Numbered from the stretch's first letter, positions 34,423 through 44,995 are shown. The stretch is 64,000 nt of DNA from Sphingobacterium composti (GCF_009829075.1 NZ_WUQZ01000009.1:1-64000), one strand, 5' to 3'. Numbers and translations: made by a program. Notes: a model not told the origin generated them from the sequence alone.

Positions 34423-35505
34423 TTAGTTGATTAATTTTTCGTATGATTTACTAATATTTTCTAAATCAAATTTTCTGTACACTTCTCTTTTTATTTCTAC
34501 ATGATCCCAAACTTTGCTAGTAGCCTGAATTATCTTTTCTTTAAACCCAAGTAAATCATTTTGCGGCACCACAAAACCATTAAAACCATCAACGATAAGT
34601 TCCTTAGAACCACTTACTTGAAAAGTTACAATTGGAAGTCCAACAGATAAGGCTTCAATTAGCACATTAGGAAATCCCTCCGTATGCGAACTAAGAACAA
34701 CCAAATCATGTTCGATCATAACCTCTTTAACGTTGTTGATTTGACCATAAAACTTTACCCTATCATTTAAATTAAATTCGTCTACTTTTTTCATGATATC
34801 TTCTTTCAAGCGCCCAACTCCAATCATACTTAATTCATAATGAGAGGGTAAATTTGCAAAAACATCAATCATTCGATCTAAACCTTTTTCTGGCGAAAAC
34901 CTAGCAACGATTAATAGTTTGATTTTTTTAATGTCTCTGGCATTTACTTTCAAAAGTTCTGTTTTCAATACAGGGTTATGTATTACTACAGTATTAGAGG
35001 GTTCTGTTTCATAATCCTTGAGAACAGCTTGTTTCATTCTATTTGTTTGACAAATTATTTTATCAAAAACCTGATAGTTCAATTTTGAAAATAGTGCGTA
35101 AAATCTTGTTTTTAAATCATCAAATAAGATTTGCTCTGACGGAGTATTAGAAACTCTGGCTATGTACTTCGGCCCTTTAACAAATCGTGCAACAAGTGAT
35201 ATCAGCATGTTAATATGATCCGTTGTTGAAAAGACGACATTAGGTTTTTCCTTTTTTAAAAGCTTATATAATGCGAAAAATGATTTAGATGCTTTAAGAG
35301 TATTTAAGTCAATAATGCGTACTTTGTCTAAATCCGTAGAATAACAATTGGATTTTGAATTTAGGATTACGATGGTCACATCATATTTTTCCTTATCCAA
35401 CCCTTGCGCGATACTCCAAAATACACGCTCTGAACCCCCAGATGATAACGAAGCAAGCATAAAAAAAACCTTTTTCTTGCTAAATTTCTTTGAAATTGAA
35501 TGCAT
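34423..35505 (-). CDS. Glycosyltransferase family 4
   Basis: The 360-residue GT-B enzyme has FFMLASLSSGGSERVFWSI (the glycine-rich acceptor loop common in this family), LLIVARFSPEKGLDRMIDVF and VLSSHTEGFPNVLIEALSVGLPIVTF (EX7E). It lies 3 nt after the initiating transferase gene and 11 nt before asnB, so it may add an early sugar. Donor and linkage are unknown. Confidence 0.86.
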   Translation of the reverse strand: MHSISKKFSKKKVFFMLASLSSGGSERVFWSIAQGLDKEKYDVTIVILNSKSNCYSTDLDKVRIIDLNTLKASKSFFALYKLLKKEKPNVVFSTTDHINMLISLVARFVKGPKYIARVSNTPSEQILFDDLKTRFYALFSKLNYQVFDKIICQTNRMKQAVLKDYETEPSNTVVIHNPVLKTELLKVNARDIKKIKLLIVARFSPEKGLDRMIDVFANLPSHYELSMIGVGRLKEDIMKKVDEFNLNDRVKFYGQINNVKEVMIEHDLVVLSSHTEGFPNVLIEALSVGLPIVTFQVSGSKELIVDGFNGFVVPQNDLLGFKEKIIQATSKVWDHVEIKREVYRKFDLENISKSYEKLIN

Positions 35506-35508
35506 AGG

Positions 35509-36105
35509 CTAATGGGTAATAATTTTATTAAAAGTCATCCAAATAATCTTTAGATCTGTATAAATACTATTCTTTGCCACGTACTTCAGATTATGAGTAA
35601 TCTTTATAGGAATAATATGCTGTATATAGTAGCTTTCAGGATCTTCTGCTTGAGCCAATAGTTCACTTTCGTTAAAAAATTCTACTGAAGCCCAATCTGT
35701 AATTCCAGGTTTTACCGATAAAACATAGCGTTGCTGATCATCATAAAGATTCACATATTTACGAACCTCAGGTCTCGGCCCCACTAAACTCATTTCTCCT
35801 CGTAAAACATTGATTAACTGCGGTAGCTCATCGAGCTTATATTTTCTCAAATAATAGCCCACTTTCGTCACCCTACTATCATTGCTTCCGATGGTTAGTA
35901 AGCTTTTATTATTTGTACTTACATACATGGTCCTAAACTTAATAAGGTGGAAATCTACCATGTTAAGGCCTACTCTACATTGTTTAAAAAAAACAGGACC
36001 TTTAGAAGAAATAGCGACCAGAATAGCTATCAGGATAAAAACTGGTAGTAATAATAGTAAGCCCAATGATGATCCTACAATATCAATAAATCTTTTTAAG
36101 TCCAT
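35509..36105 (-). CDS. Initiating undecaprenyl-phosphate phosphosugar transferase (PglC-like)
   Basis: This small monotopic phosphoglycosyltransferase begins the repeat unit on the lipid carrier. The 198-residue protein has one N-terminal membrane-inserted hydrophobic segment (about residues 8-33), then KGPVFFKQCRVGLN, IKFRTMY, LRKYKLDELPQLINVLRGEMSLVGPRPE (the catalytic Asp-Glu pair is in LDELPQ) and KPGITDWASV. The length fits the PglC type rather than the large WbaP/WcaJ type, which points to a diacetamido-trideoxy sugar donor. The frame has a GTG six nt earlier (36111); the ATG at 36105 is preferred. It follows the aminotransferase gene by 12 nt. Confidence 0.9.
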   Translation of the reverse strand: MDLKRFIDIVGSSLGLLLLLPVFILIAILVAISSKGPVFFKQCRVGLNMVDFHLIKFRTMYVSTNNKSLLTIGSNDSRVTKVGYYLRKYKLDELPQLINVLRGEMSLVGPRPEVRKYVNLYDDQQRYVLSVKPGITDWASVEFFNESELLAQAEDPESYYIQHIIPIKITHNLKYVAKNSIYTDLKIIWMTFNKIITH

Positions 36106-36117
36106 AATCACAACTAT

Positions 36118-37377
36118 TTATACTGGCATTAAAAGACTTGATTCAGCTACTTTTTTCTGAGGTACCACCATGTGACTGTTCACAATTTTTATCAGAGAGG
36201 AGATAATGAATTTTACCTCTTTTGGAGATAAATTCGGATAGATTGGTAATGATATTTCAGTCGAATAATTTTTATATGCAACTGGATAATCTTCAATTTT
36301 GTATCCTATTTTTTTGAAAAATGTCAACATTGGTAATGGAATAAAATGAACATTAACTGAAATTCCTAACTTCGTCAATTCATCAATAATAGTATCTCTT
36401 TGATCTTCGGATATACCTTTAATGCGTAGAGGAAATAAATGATAACAAGACTCACGATGAATATCAATTAATGGAGGTGATACAAACCATTTTTGTTCTC
36501 TGAAGCCATTGTAATATTGCTTCGCAATGATTTTTCGCGCTGGTAATAAGTCATCATTGTATTTTTTGATTTGTGCAAGTCCTATCGCTGCACATATATC
36601 AGGCATATTAATTTTCAATCCTTGAAACAAGATATCGTACCGCCATCCTCCTCCTTTTGATTTAGCTAGCGCATCCTTATTCTGACCGTTCAATGTATAC
36701 ATTTTCAAATAGCTATATTCTTCTTGTACATTGAATACTGGCGGTAGATTCAAACAAATACAACCTCCTTCAGCTGTTGTAATATTCTTTACAGCATGAA
36801 ATGAAAAGATGGTAACATCACTTTTCTTAGCTGCTGCTACACCTTCGTACATGCTGCCAATAGAATGAGCTGCATCAGAAATGAGTAGAATTCTACCTAA
36901 AGCTATTTGCTTGCTAGTCTCAGGCTTGAATTGTTTAACTACTTTGGGTGAAGTTATGATTGCTTTCAATACATCATAGTCGCAAGGCCATCCCGAAAAA
37001 TCTACTGCTATGATAGCTTTTGTGCGTGGTGTGATTGCATTACGCACCTTTTCGGGATCAATATTAAAATCATCCTGAACATCAACCATCACTGGTGTGG
37101 CTCCACAGTGCAGTACACTTAGCGCAGTAGCACAGTAGGTATATGCAGGAACAATAACTTCATCACCTGGTTTTATACCATACCATTTTAGCATTAGTAT
37201 AGCACCTGATGTCCACGAATTCACGCATATTGCAGCGTCTGACTTTGTCAAACTAAGTATTTCCTGCTCAAGTTCTTTAACTTTTGGTCCTGTAGTGACC
37301 CATTTATTCTTGAGTGTATCCAATACCTGATCAACCACAGATTGGTCGATATGTGGGGGTGAAAAAGGAATAATCAT
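36118..37377 (-). CDS. DegT/DnrJ/EryC1 sugar aminotransferase
   Basis: The 419-residue PLP enzyme starts IPFSPPHIDQSVVDQVLDTL and has the cofactor region NSWTSGAILML, DEVIVPAYTYCATA, ISDAAHSIGS and the PLP lysine in FSFHAVKNITTAEGG. Such enzymes put an amino group on 4-keto-6-deoxy sugar nucleotides; the gene is directly upstream of the PglC-like transferase, so it is the best candidate for the PglE-like step. An unusual insertion with two short extra segments lies before the DAAH motif. Exact substrate not determinable. Confidence 0.87.
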   Translation of the reverse strand: MIIPFSPPHIDQSVVDQVLDTLKNKWVTTGPKVKELEQEILSLTKSDAAICVNSWTSGAILMLKWYGIKPGDEVIVPAYTYCATALSVLHCGATPVMVDVQDDFNIDPEKVRNAITPRTKAIIAVDFSGWPCDYDVLKAIITSPKVVKQFKPETSKQIALGRILLISDAAHSIGSMYEGVAAAKKSDVTIFSFHAVKNITTAEGGCICLNLPPVFNVQEEYSYLKMYTLNGQNKDALAKSKGGGWRYDILFQGLKINMPDICAAIGLAQIKKYNDDLLPARKIIAKQYYNGFREQKWFVSPPLIDIHRESCYHLFPLRIKGISEDQRDTIIDELTKLGISVNVHFIPLPMLTFFKKIGYKIEDYPVAYKNYSTEISLPIYPNLSPKEVKFIISSLIKIVNSHMVVPQKKVAESSLLMPV

Positions 37378-37388
37378 TTGTTAATAAT

Positions 37389-38600
37389 TTATAGATTTAT
37401 GATAGGTTTATTTGTTTTGATTTTGGTCAAATGCAGTAGAGAGAAATAAAGTATAAGTGTAGGTCCATTGGCGGATAACAGCCAATCATTATGAAACATA
37501 GAATTAGCTGATATTGCGATAAACGAACAGCTCAAAGCCAACAGCATAATATTTTCCTTTTGCCGAATGTTTTTGAATGAGTTCCATACGATTTGCGTTA
37601 GCTTCCAATAGATTAACAGCAATAATAAAAGTCCAATTAACGGCCCCAAATATGTAATAAACATCAAATACGCATTGTGTGAGGTAATAATTACTGATCC
37701 ATTTTTATAAACATGGTTATGCCAAACAACATCATTCCAACTTTTATTGTAAAAAATAAGTCCAAATGGATAATCAGCTATTACTTTTAGATTTTCGGTC
37801 ATTAGATCTCCCCGATCCTCATTGTTATTTGTTTGCTTTACATTTTTATTCAGAATGTTTTGTTGATTTTTATCACTAGAAAACTGATCTGAAAAATTCT
37901 GGCCTATAAATAGCAATATAACTATGCCTCCTAAAATGAAAACAGATTTAGCACGATAATAAAACAAGATAAACAACAAACTAGACAAGCCAAAAGACAC
38001 TAATACAGACCGTTGCATACCAAAAAATATGAAACAAATAGCAAATGCCATTATAACCAAACTCAATAACCAGTTTTTTCGACTAAGTATTAAAAATGGT
38101 AACAAAAATGCTGTTAAAGCAGCCATTTGATAACCGAAAATAAATAGCGTCACTGAAATTCCAGAAGGACTTTGGGTTATTGGAGTAAAGACTAGCATAG
38201 ATCTCAAATCGGCAATCTTGAATTGATGATCTATTAACATTATTATCCCTGAAAGAAATAATAATGTTATAAAAATATAAATGGCTAAATTGAATCTTTT
38301 GATATTACTCGCAATAATGAAATTGAAAAACATTACCAAGCATGCCAACTTAATCAGAAAGGCAAAAAAACTAGCAATATCTTGTTCGGCTAATAATGTG
38401 TAAAGCAATGTGGCTATAAAAAACACTATTGCCTCATAACCAAACACGAAATCTACATCTTCATCTTTATAAAAAATCATTAATGGTGCTAGAAAAATAA
38501 TAGGCGCAGGAATTCTAAATATTTCAGACATGAAAATATTGAATGTAGTCACGTACATAAACATGAACATCAACACAAAAAACATTATCTTCTTAATCAT
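37389..38600 (-). CDS. wzy: Wzy/O-antigen-ligase-like polymerase
   Basis: The 403-residue integral membrane protein has about eleven hydrophobic helices and one large periplasmic loop (about residues 240-310) containing NEDRGDLMTENLKVIADYPFG and TSHNAYLMFITYLGPLIGL, the pattern of the O-antigen ligase/polymerase (Wzy_C) family. It most likely polymerises repeat units in the periplasm in a Wzx/Wzy-dependent pathway, together with the Wza, Wzc and Wzx genes of this locus. Its ATG overlaps the previous stop by 4 nt. Confidence 0.8.
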   Translation of the reverse strand: MIKKIMFFVLMFMFMYVTTFNIFMSEIFRIPAPIIFLAPLMIFYKDEDVDFVFGYEAIVFFIATLLYTLLAEQDIASFFAFLIKLACLVMFFNFIIASNIKRFNLAIYIFITLLFLSGIIMLIDHQFKIADLRSMLVFTPITQSPSGISVTLFIFGYQMAALTAFLLPFLILSRKNWLLSLVIMAFAICFIFFGMQRSVLVSFGLSSLLFILFYYRAKSVFILGGIVILLFIGQNFSDQFSSDKNQQNILNKNVKQTNNNEDRGDLMTENLKVIADYPFGLIFYNKSWNDVVWHNHVYKNGSVIITSHNAYLMFITYLGPLIGLLLLLLIYWKLTQIVWNSFKNIRQKENIMLLALSCSFIAISANSMFHNDWLLSANGPTLILYFSLLHLTKIKTNKPIINL

Positions 38601-39691
38601 GACTGTATTAAATTATTCCAATGAGTTGCTATAGTATCAATTGAATTGGTTTCATTAATTTTTATTGCATTGTTAGAAAATTTTGATCTTAATTCCGTGT
38701 CATTCAACAATCTTTCCATCGCTATAACTAACTCTTCTTTATCATTTAATTGAATTAGAAAACCATTACTGCCATTCTCAATAATTTCTGATGGCCCGAA
38801 TTCACAATCTGTTGCTACAGCTGGACAACCAAAACTCAACGCCTCCACTAAAGAATTGGGATATCCTTCTACTGCGGAAGTCGATACATAGAGTGTCGCC
38901 TGAGAATAATAATCTTGAATATTTTCTTGAAAACCGATAAATTGTACTCTAGAACTTAATCCCAACTCAGCAACATGTTTCACTAAGGTGTCTTTTATAG
39001 GCCCTATACCTGAAATCAATAAGTCTACATCATATTCTCGTAGCTCACTAAAGGCATCTATTGTCATTTCAAACCGTTTGTTACTATTTAACCTTCCGAC
39101 AGCCAGGATAAAATTTTTCGGATGTACCGAATTCGTAGAGGGACTTTTGAATTTATTAACTGGATTATATACTGTAGCGAAGTTTTTTAAATTTCTGAAA
39201 TGACGTATTGTATGATATTTCTCTAGCATCCTTTTAGAAGGTAACACCACTACCTTAGCTTTACTGTAAATTTTATAGGCGAACCATTTAGATAAGGCAT
39301 TGAGCTTATTAATTGAGTAGTGAGGAGCAGTCCTCTCCGATACGATATATGTTGTATTAAGTAAAAAACAACACAAACCTGTCCAAATATTTACTGATGT
39401 AATAAAAGAAATAGTACAATAAGGCTTTTCCTTTCTAATAACTCGTAGTAGTTTGATAAAAGTCATTAAAGCATAGTATAATCTGACGATAAGATTTTCC
39501 TTATATTTTCTTTCAACTAGTGATTCAATTTTGACACTTGGAGCGATATAGTATTTATTATCACCTTTGTCCAAACAGATTAAGGTGACATCATAACCAT
39601 TTGTACTGAAATAATTGGCTAGATTACTAATTACTCGTTCTGCCCCACCACCAGATAAGTTACGGGTCACAAACAATAATTTTCTCTGCAT
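38597..39691 (-). CDS. Glycosyltransferase family 4
   Basis: The 364-residue enzyme has the N-terminal LLFVTRNLSGGGAERVISNLA (glycine-rich acceptor loop), FILAVGRLNSNKRFEMTIDAF and YVSTSAVEGYPNSLVEALSFGCPAVATDCEFGPSEI (EX7E). It overlaps wzy by 4 nt and follows the GT2 gene by 3 nt, so translation is coupled through this part of the operon. Donor unknown. Confidence 0.86.
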   Translation of the reverse strand: MQRKLLFVTRNLSGGGAERVISNLANYFSTNGYDVTLICLDKGDNKYYIAPSVKIESLVERKYKENLIVRLYYALMTFIKLLRVIRKEKPYCTISFITSVNIWTGLCCFLLNTTYIVSERTAPHYSINKLNALSKWFAYKIYSKAKVVVLPSKRMLEKYHTIRHFRNLKNFATVYNPVNKFKSPSTNSVHPKNFILAVGRLNSNKRFEMTIDAFSELREYDVDLLISGIGPIKDTLVKHVAELGLSSRVQFIGFQENIQDYYSQATLYVSTSAVEGYPNSLVEALSFGCPAVATDCEFGPSEIIENGSNGFLIQLNDKEELVIAMERLLNDTELRSKFSNNAIKINETNSIDTIATHWNNLIQS

Positions 39692-39694
39692 TTT

Positions 39695-40561
39695 TTAATT
39701 TATTATGGCTTTAATTGTAGTCAAGGCATTTGAAAGCTTTGAATATTTTAAATCAAACATGAAGTATCTTTTTAGGTAAAATCTCAATAACCTCGCCTTT
39801 TGAGTCGGTGTATATGAAAATACTTTGATCAGCAAGTTGAAATCACTTATTTGTTTTCTTCTCAATGAGATATAAGGAATTAAACTCCAAATACCACCCA
39901 CATGTCTTCTATAGCAACTCATAGTTTCGGGTAAAACATATATTTTTTTACCTGTCACCCAAGTAGAGTACAATTTCAAAAACTTGTCACATGCATTTAC
40001 TTTCATGAACCAATCCTGCGAATAAATATTCCTTACTTCCTCAATATTTCGGTATATCAATGATACCGTACTCGTATGATCTTGTTTGTTGATTATCAAG
40101 TCATTGAAAGAGTAACTAAGGGGTTTTGGGTTAAAGTTCAAATAAGTAACTTCTGTATCATCAGCATTAACCTTGCGTGTATAATGCGTACAGATAACAT
40201 ATTCTGGGTTATTTTCTAAGAAATCAATTTGCTTTTGAAGCTTCAAAGGATCAGTCCAATAATCGTCACCATCACAAGTGGCCACGTATTTCCCTTTTGC
40301 CGCCAGTGCCACTCGAATCATATTTTGGGTTGGTCCCAAATTATGGGGCGCAATCAATCTTTTAATATGTGGATACTTGGCTGCATATTCATCAATAATC
40401 TGTGTAGTTCCATCATTGGAGCAATCATCGCCTATAATAATTTCAATATTAAAATTGCATTGCTGCATTAAAAAACCTTCAATCGCTTTTGTAATAAATT
40501 TGCTGTGGTTATAAGTAATACAAAAAATACTCACCATAATTGGCTCGTCTGGACTCTTCAT
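39695..40561 (-). CDS. Glycosyltransferase family 2
   Basis: The 288-residue GT-A enzyme starts MVSIFCITYNHSKFI and has IIIGDDCSNDGT, the metal-binding CDGDDYWTDP (DXD) and a C-terminal region ending in amphipathic helices. It is inverting by family rule. Spacing to both neighbours is below 12 nt, so it is part of the main operon. Sugar and acceptor unknown. Confidence 0.87.
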   Translation of the reverse strand: MKSPDEPIMVSIFCITYNHSKFITKAIEGFLMQQCNFNIEIIIGDDCSNDGTTQIIDEYAAKYPHIKRLIAPHNLGPTQNMIRVALAAKGKYVATCDGDDYWTDPLKLQKQIDFLENNPEYVICTHYTRKVNADDTEVTYLNFNPKPLSYSFNDLIINKQDHTSTVSLIYRNIEEVRNIYSQDWFMKVNACDKFLKLYSTWVTGKKIYVLPETMSCYRRHVGGIWSLIPYISLRRKQISDFNLLIKVFSYTPTQKARLLRFYLKRYFMFDLKYSKLSNALTTIKAIIN

Positions 40562-40572
40562 AGGTATAAAAA

Positions 40573-41718
40573 TTAAATAGCAGTTACTATAGGATCTGAT
40601 GTGCTCTCTAGCGCTTGGATCGCTATGCGGTTACGTATAAAACTCTGCTGAGTATCAATAATTATTTGGACTATTAATGCACGATCAATTTTGCTCAATG
40701 TATGATACATAGGTAAACACATTATTCTCTTTGCAATAGAATCACATATCGGCATATCCTTTTTGTTGATATATGGCAAAGCAGACAATGACGGATAAAA
40801 ATATCTTCTACAGAAAATGCTTCTTTTTTCAAGTTGAAGTTTACAATCAAGCATCGCTTCTTCGGATTCAAAAATCACAGGAAAATAAGAATAGTTGAAA
40901 TCTGTATTAGTCTGAATCACTTGAAATTGTAGATCACAATCTGATAAATGTTCTTTATAAAAATTATAAAGTTCTCTTCTGTTTTCTAATATTTCGTCAA
41001 TATGTTTAAGATTACATAATCCCATCGCGGCGTGGACTTCGGAGTTCTTAGCATTAGTACCTACTTCCGAAAAAGTATCTGTACCACTATAACCAAAGTT
41101 TCGCATCACATTGATCTTATCAAGTAGATGTTCATTCTTTGTAAAGATTCCACCTCCCTCTATGGTATGAAATAATTTTGTTGCGTGAAAACTAGTAATG
41201 CTTACATCACCATACGAAAAGATAGATTTGCCATTGTAATTGACTCCAAAGCAATGCGCTGCATCATAAATAACTTTTAAACGATTACGTTTTGCAATTG
41301 CCTCTATGGCCTCGATATCACAAGGATTACCGAATACATGTGTTGCCAATATCGCTGTTGTATACGGTGTAATAGCTGCTTCAATTTGCGTTACATCAAT
41401 ATTTAAAGTCTCGCTGTCGATATCCACGAATACAGGTTTACAACCTTGCCATACAATACTACTTGTCGTGGCGACAAAAGAAAACGGAGTTGTTATAATT
41501 TCTCCTTTTAGATCAAGCGCATGAATGGCCATCTGCAGTGCTACGGTTCCATTCGTTACAAAAAGAAAGTTAGATAAATTCAGATGATTCTTCATCTCAC
41601 GTTCGAATTCATTAACCAGAGGGCCATTATTTGTCAACCATTGCCTGGTCCAAATACTCTCCACATAACTTTGAAAGGCTGTTAGAGACGGCAAGAAAGG
41701 TTTAGTTACGGGTATCAT
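40573..41718 (-). CDS. DegT/DnrJ sugar aminotransferase (VioA-like)
   Basis: The 381-residue PLP enzyme starts IPVTKPFLPSLTAF and has NGTVALQMAIHAL, ITTPFSFVATTSSIVW, IYDAAHCFGVN and the PLP lysine in TSFHATKLFHTIEGGG. The profile resembles dTDP-4-keto-6-deoxyhexose 4-aminotransferases (VioA/RffA-like). It is a second, distinct aminotransferase from that at 36118, so the polymer probably contains two different amino sugars. It overlaps the wzx gene by 4 nt (ATGA). Confidence 0.85.
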   Translation of the reverse strand: MIPVTKPFLPSLTAFQSYVESIWTRQWLTNNGPLVNEFEREMKNHLNLSNFLFVTNGTVALQMAIHALDLKGEIITTPFSFVATTSSIVWQGCKPVFVDIDSETLNIDVTQIEAAITPYTTAILATHVFGNPCDIEAIEAIAKRNRLKVIYDAAHCFGVNYNGKSIFSYGDVSITSFHATKLFHTIEGGGIFTKNEHLLDKINVMRNFGYSGTDTFSEVGTNAKNSEVHAAMGLCNLKHIDEILENRRELYNFYKEHLSDCDLQFQVIQTNTDFNYSYFPVIFESEEAMLDCKLQLEKRSIFCRRYFYPSLSALPYINKKDMPICDSIAKRIMCLPMYHTLSKIDRALIVQIIIDTQQSFIRNRIAIQALESTSDPIVTAI

Positions 41719-43151
41719 TTCTTTAAAATTATTTGTTTAAAATCGGCAAGTGGAGATAACTTAAACAATTGACTAAAAACTAAATACAAGCCACCATAGG
41801 TTATTCCCGAAAGTATGATTCTCAAAATATTAGATAGATGTGCAAATACAAGCTGATCACAATAAAACACGACTAAACCTAATAAACCAGATAATAAAAG
41901 TATCGGATATATATCCTTGACTTGTTCGATTAGAGGATAATTGATCAGCTTGCCGCTATAGATGGAATTAATGTAGTAAGCAAAAACTGTAAAAAATATC
42001 TGAAAATACAATAACCCCATTATCCCAAATGGGAACACACATACAATGCCGATCACCATTAGAACTTTTTTAATTATTTCAAGTTTTAGGATCTGTCCAC
42101 TTTGTCCTTTTACTTTTAAAATATTTAGGTTGTATGAATGAAGAGGGTACATTATCCCTGCTATACATAAAATTTGGAAATACGGAACTACGGGCAACCA
42201 TTTATCAGTGATGAGTAAAACAATTAAAGGCTTGGCAATTATGGCTAGAAGAATCAAACTGGGCGCGTTCCAATATAGAACCTGCTGCATCAACATTTTG
42301 TAAGCTTTTTTCAGTTTCTCATCGTCTTGTGAAAATGATGAAAACATGGGATAAGCAACTTTATTGATTGCTGTAGCAATTATTCCGATAGGCAACTGGC
42401 TTAAACTATCTGCTCTTGCATAGTAACCTAATTGTATAACTGCATAAAAACGCCCTATGATAATGGTATACAAATTTTTATACACTGTGTCCAGCAAGCC
42501 GGTCAAGGTCATTTTGTATCCAAAATAAAAGTGCTTATGGAAACTTTTTTTATCAAATATTAATTTGGGTCTCCATGAGGATTGACACCAATGTATCAGC
42601 GTAGTAATTATAGAAGCTGATAAATTCATCCAAACCAAACTCCACACCCCATAGTCTCTTGTAGCTAAGAATATCCCTAAGCATCCTCCTATTGTCACAG
42701 CAGGAATCTGCGTTAGCGCAAGTTGTTTGAAGCGCATATCCTTGATCAACAATGTATTCTGAATACTAAAAAATGAATTGACAATAAAGGTTAAACCGTA
42801 GACCTTAATAATATCAATTAGAAGAGGCTGTCTGTAAAAATCAGCTATAAAAGGTGCACTGAGACATAAGATACCATACACAGTTACACCTCCAATCAAA
42901 TTGAATATGAATACGGTGGAATAATCTTTTTGTCCAGTCATTCTGCTCCTAACAAGAGAAGAAGCGAGTCCACTATCCAACAATGAATTACCTAGTAGTA
43001 TGAAGACAGATAACATAGCTATTAACCCAAAATCTGATGGGCTAAGAATTCTTGCTAGAAAGATATTAATAACAAGACCTATGAATTTGACGCTAAATTG
43101 TTGAAGTATTGACCAAATAAATGCGAATTTAGTTTTGCGTATTATGCTCAT
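41715..43151 (-). CDS. wzx: Wzx-type polysaccharide flippase
   Basis: The 478-residue protein of the MVF/PST superfamily has about twelve to fourteen membrane helices and starts with IRKTKFAFIWSILQQFSVKF and ILSPSDFGLIAM, typical of this family in Bacteroidota. It would flip the lipid-linked repeat unit to the periplasm for Wzy. It lies 6 nt after the dehydrogenase gene and is coupled to the aminotransferase gene that follows. Confidence 0.87.
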   Translation of the reverse strand: MSIIRKTKFAFIWSILQQFSVKFIGLVINIFLARILSPSDFGLIAMLSVFILLGNSLLDSGLASSLVRSRMTGQKDYSTVFIFNLIGGVTVYGILCLSAPFIADFYRQPLLIDIIKVYGLTFIVNSFFSIQNTLLIKDMRFKQLALTQIPAVTIGGCLGIFLATRDYGVWSLVWMNLSASIITTLIHWCQSSWRPKLIFDKKSFHKHFYFGYKMTLTGLLDTVYKNLYTIIIGRFYAVIQLGYYARADSLSQLPIGIIATAINKVAYPMFSSFSQDDEKLKKAYKMLMQQVLYWNAPSLILLAIIAKPLIVLLITDKWLPVVPYFQILCIAGIMYPLHSYNLNILKVKGQSGQILKLEIIKKVLMVIGIVCVFPFGIMGLLYFQIFFTVFAYYINSIYSGKLINYPLIEQVKDIYPILLLSGLLGLVVFYCDQLVFAHLSNILRIILSGITYGGLYLVFSQLFKLSPLADFKQIILKK

Positions 43152-43157
43152 TTCATT

Positions 43158-44453
43158 CTACAATCGCATCGCTTCCATAGATTTTGGAAGCATAGATTTT
43201 ATATCGTATAGCACTGATTTTGGTTTCAACAGTGAGCTGATATCCATTTCTTCAAATTCTGAATGTGCAACAGCTAAAACCACTGCATCATATTTTCTAG
43301 TCTTTGAAGAACCATTCTCACACCAAATACCATAATGTTGTTGTGCATGATCCACATTTGCCCAAGGATCGTGTACTGTTATACTGACATTATATTCCTG
43401 CAATCTTTTAATAATATCGATCACTTTAGTATTTCGAACATCTGGACAATTCTCTTTGAATGTAAAACCTAGTATTAAAATATTTGCTCCAACAATGATT
43501 ATGTTCTTCGAAATCATTTGCTTGATTAACTGATCAGCTACATATTTTCCCATCCCATCATTCACTCTTCGACCTGCAAGGATAATTTCTGGATGATAGC
43601 CTACTTCTTGTGCTTTTTGTGCTAGATAATATGGATCAACACCGATACAATGCCCTCCTACCAAACCGGGTTTGAAATTCAAAAAATTCCATTTTGTGCC
43701 AGCTGCTTTCAGTACTTCAGAGGTGTCAATCCCTAGTTGATTGAATATCATGGCTAATTCATTGACAAAAGCTATATTGATATCACGTTGTGCATTTTCA
43801 ATTACTTTAGCTGCCTCCGCCACCTTTATCGACGATGCTTTGTAAGTTCCAGCTTTGATTACAGAATTATATAAATTATCTATCCGTGTAGCAGCCTCTG
43901 GTGTAGAGCCCGACGTAATTTTCAAAATATTAGCAACTGTATGCTGTTTGTCACCAGGGTTGATACGTTCGGGAGAATAGCCTACATAAAAGTCTTCGTT
44001 AAATACCAATCCAGACATTTCGGCCAAAATTGGCACACATTCATCTTCGGTCACTCCAGGATAAACAGTTGACTCATACACAACTATATCGCCTTTTTTC
44101 AATACACTTCCTACTAGCCTACTAGCCTTTATCAGTGGCGTCAAATCTGGTCTATTGTTTTTATCAACAGGTGTAGGTACAGTGACTATAAAAATTGATG
44201 ATGAGGCTAATAAGTCTTTATTGCTAGTGCAATATAATCCCTTTGAGCTTGATACATTATTGGTCAAAACATTTAACAATTCATCTTCAGACACTTCCAA
44301 CGTGCTATCTTTCGCTTGATTCAATTCTTCCACTCTTTGTTGAAGAATATCAAATCCAATTACTTTGTGTTTTTTCGCAAATTCCACTGCAAGTGGAAGA
44401 CCAACATAACCTAGCCCGATGATGGCTATGTTTTCAGGTTTTAATTCGTACAT
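43158..44453 (-). CDS. UDP-N-acetylhexosamine dehydrogenase (TviB/WbpO-like)
   Basis: The 431-residue enzyme oxidises C6 of a UDP-sugar to a uronate in two steps. Visible are the NAD-binding [27 protein letters not shown], and the catalytic cysteine in [13 protein letters not shown]. The sequence pattern ([22 protein letters not shown]) is that of the TviB/WbpO/WecC branch, which makes UDP-GalNAcA, UDP-GlcNAcA or UDP-ManNAcA, rather than the UDP-glucose branch. Its start overlaps the upxY gene by 13 nt. It explains the acidic nature of the polymer. Confidence 0.9.
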   Translation of the reverse strand: MYELKPENIAIIGLGYVGLPLAVEFAKKHKVIGFDILQQRVEELNQAKDSTLEVSEDELLNVLTNNVSSSKGLYCTSNKDLLASSSIFIVTVPTPVDKNNRPDLTPLIKASRLVGSVLKKGDIVVYESTVYPGVTEDECVPILAEMSGLVFNEDFYVGYSPERINPGDKQHTVANILKITSGSTPEAATRIDNLYNSVIKAGTYKASSIKVAEAAKVIENAQRDINIAFVNELAMIFNQLGIDTSEVLKAAGTKWNFLNFKPGLVGGHCIGVDPYYLAQKAQEVGYHPEIILAGRRVNDGMGKYVADQLIKQMISKNIIIVGANILILGFTFKENCPDVRNTKVIDIIKRLQEYNVSITVHDPWANVDHAQQHYGIWCENGSSKTRKYDAVVLAVAHSEFEEMDISSLLKPKSVLYDIKSMLPKSMEAMRL

Positions 44454-44995
44454 AATGCTTTTTTTATAGGTTTTGCTTTTATTAATTGATTAATTTCTAT
44501 TCGTGTTACTACTGCACAGTCCATATTGTCAAAAGACATAAGCACAGTTCTTCCTTGAACTTGGATAATTTTTCCTTCTTGATTAGTGAACAATCCACTT
44601 CTAATTCTCACTCTGTCACCAGGTTCAAAATCATTTAAGTTAATTATTTCGAGATTATTGTAATTCAATACCATCTCCTTCAATTTTTCTATTTCTGAAT
44701 CACGTATGACTGCCGGTCTTCCTAAATAATAGATGTAATTCAGCACCCCCATCGTATATCTTACTTTAGTCAAATCTCTATCATCTATCCTTACGAAAAC
44801 ATATCCATTAAATAGAGGAACACTTACTTTCTTTTTTCTATCTGCCCATTGATTTTCTGTAGTACTTAGAGGACAGAAAGTTTCTATTCCTTGTTCTTGT
44901 AGTAGTTTATCAACTTTCTTTTCCCATCTTGGTCGTACATATATCACTAACCAATTCTTTTTAAGTCTTCTTCTGTAATTAATTATAGTTTCCAT
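44441..44995 (-). CDS. UpxY-like NusG-family transcription antiterminator
   Basis: The 184-residue protein has the NGN domain ([44 protein letters not shown]) and a C-terminal KOW domain ([21 protein letters not shown]). This is the specialised NusG paralogue family found in capsule loci of Bacteroidota, where UpxY proteins bind RNA polymerase in the leader of their own locus and let it pass premature terminators. Here it is the third gene of the locus, after wza and wzc. The region upstream of wza contains several intrinsic terminators that it could overcome. That link is an inference. Confidence 0.88.
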   Translation of the reverse strand: METIINYRRRLKKNWLVIYVRPRWEKKVDKLLQEQGIETFCPLSTTENQWADRKKKVSVPLFNGYVFVRIDDRDLTKVRYTMGVLNYIYYLGRPAVIRDSEIEKLKEMVLNYNNLEIINLNDFEPGDRVRIRSGLFTNQEGKIIQVQGRTVLMSFDNMDCAVVTRIEINQLIKAKPIKKALCTN

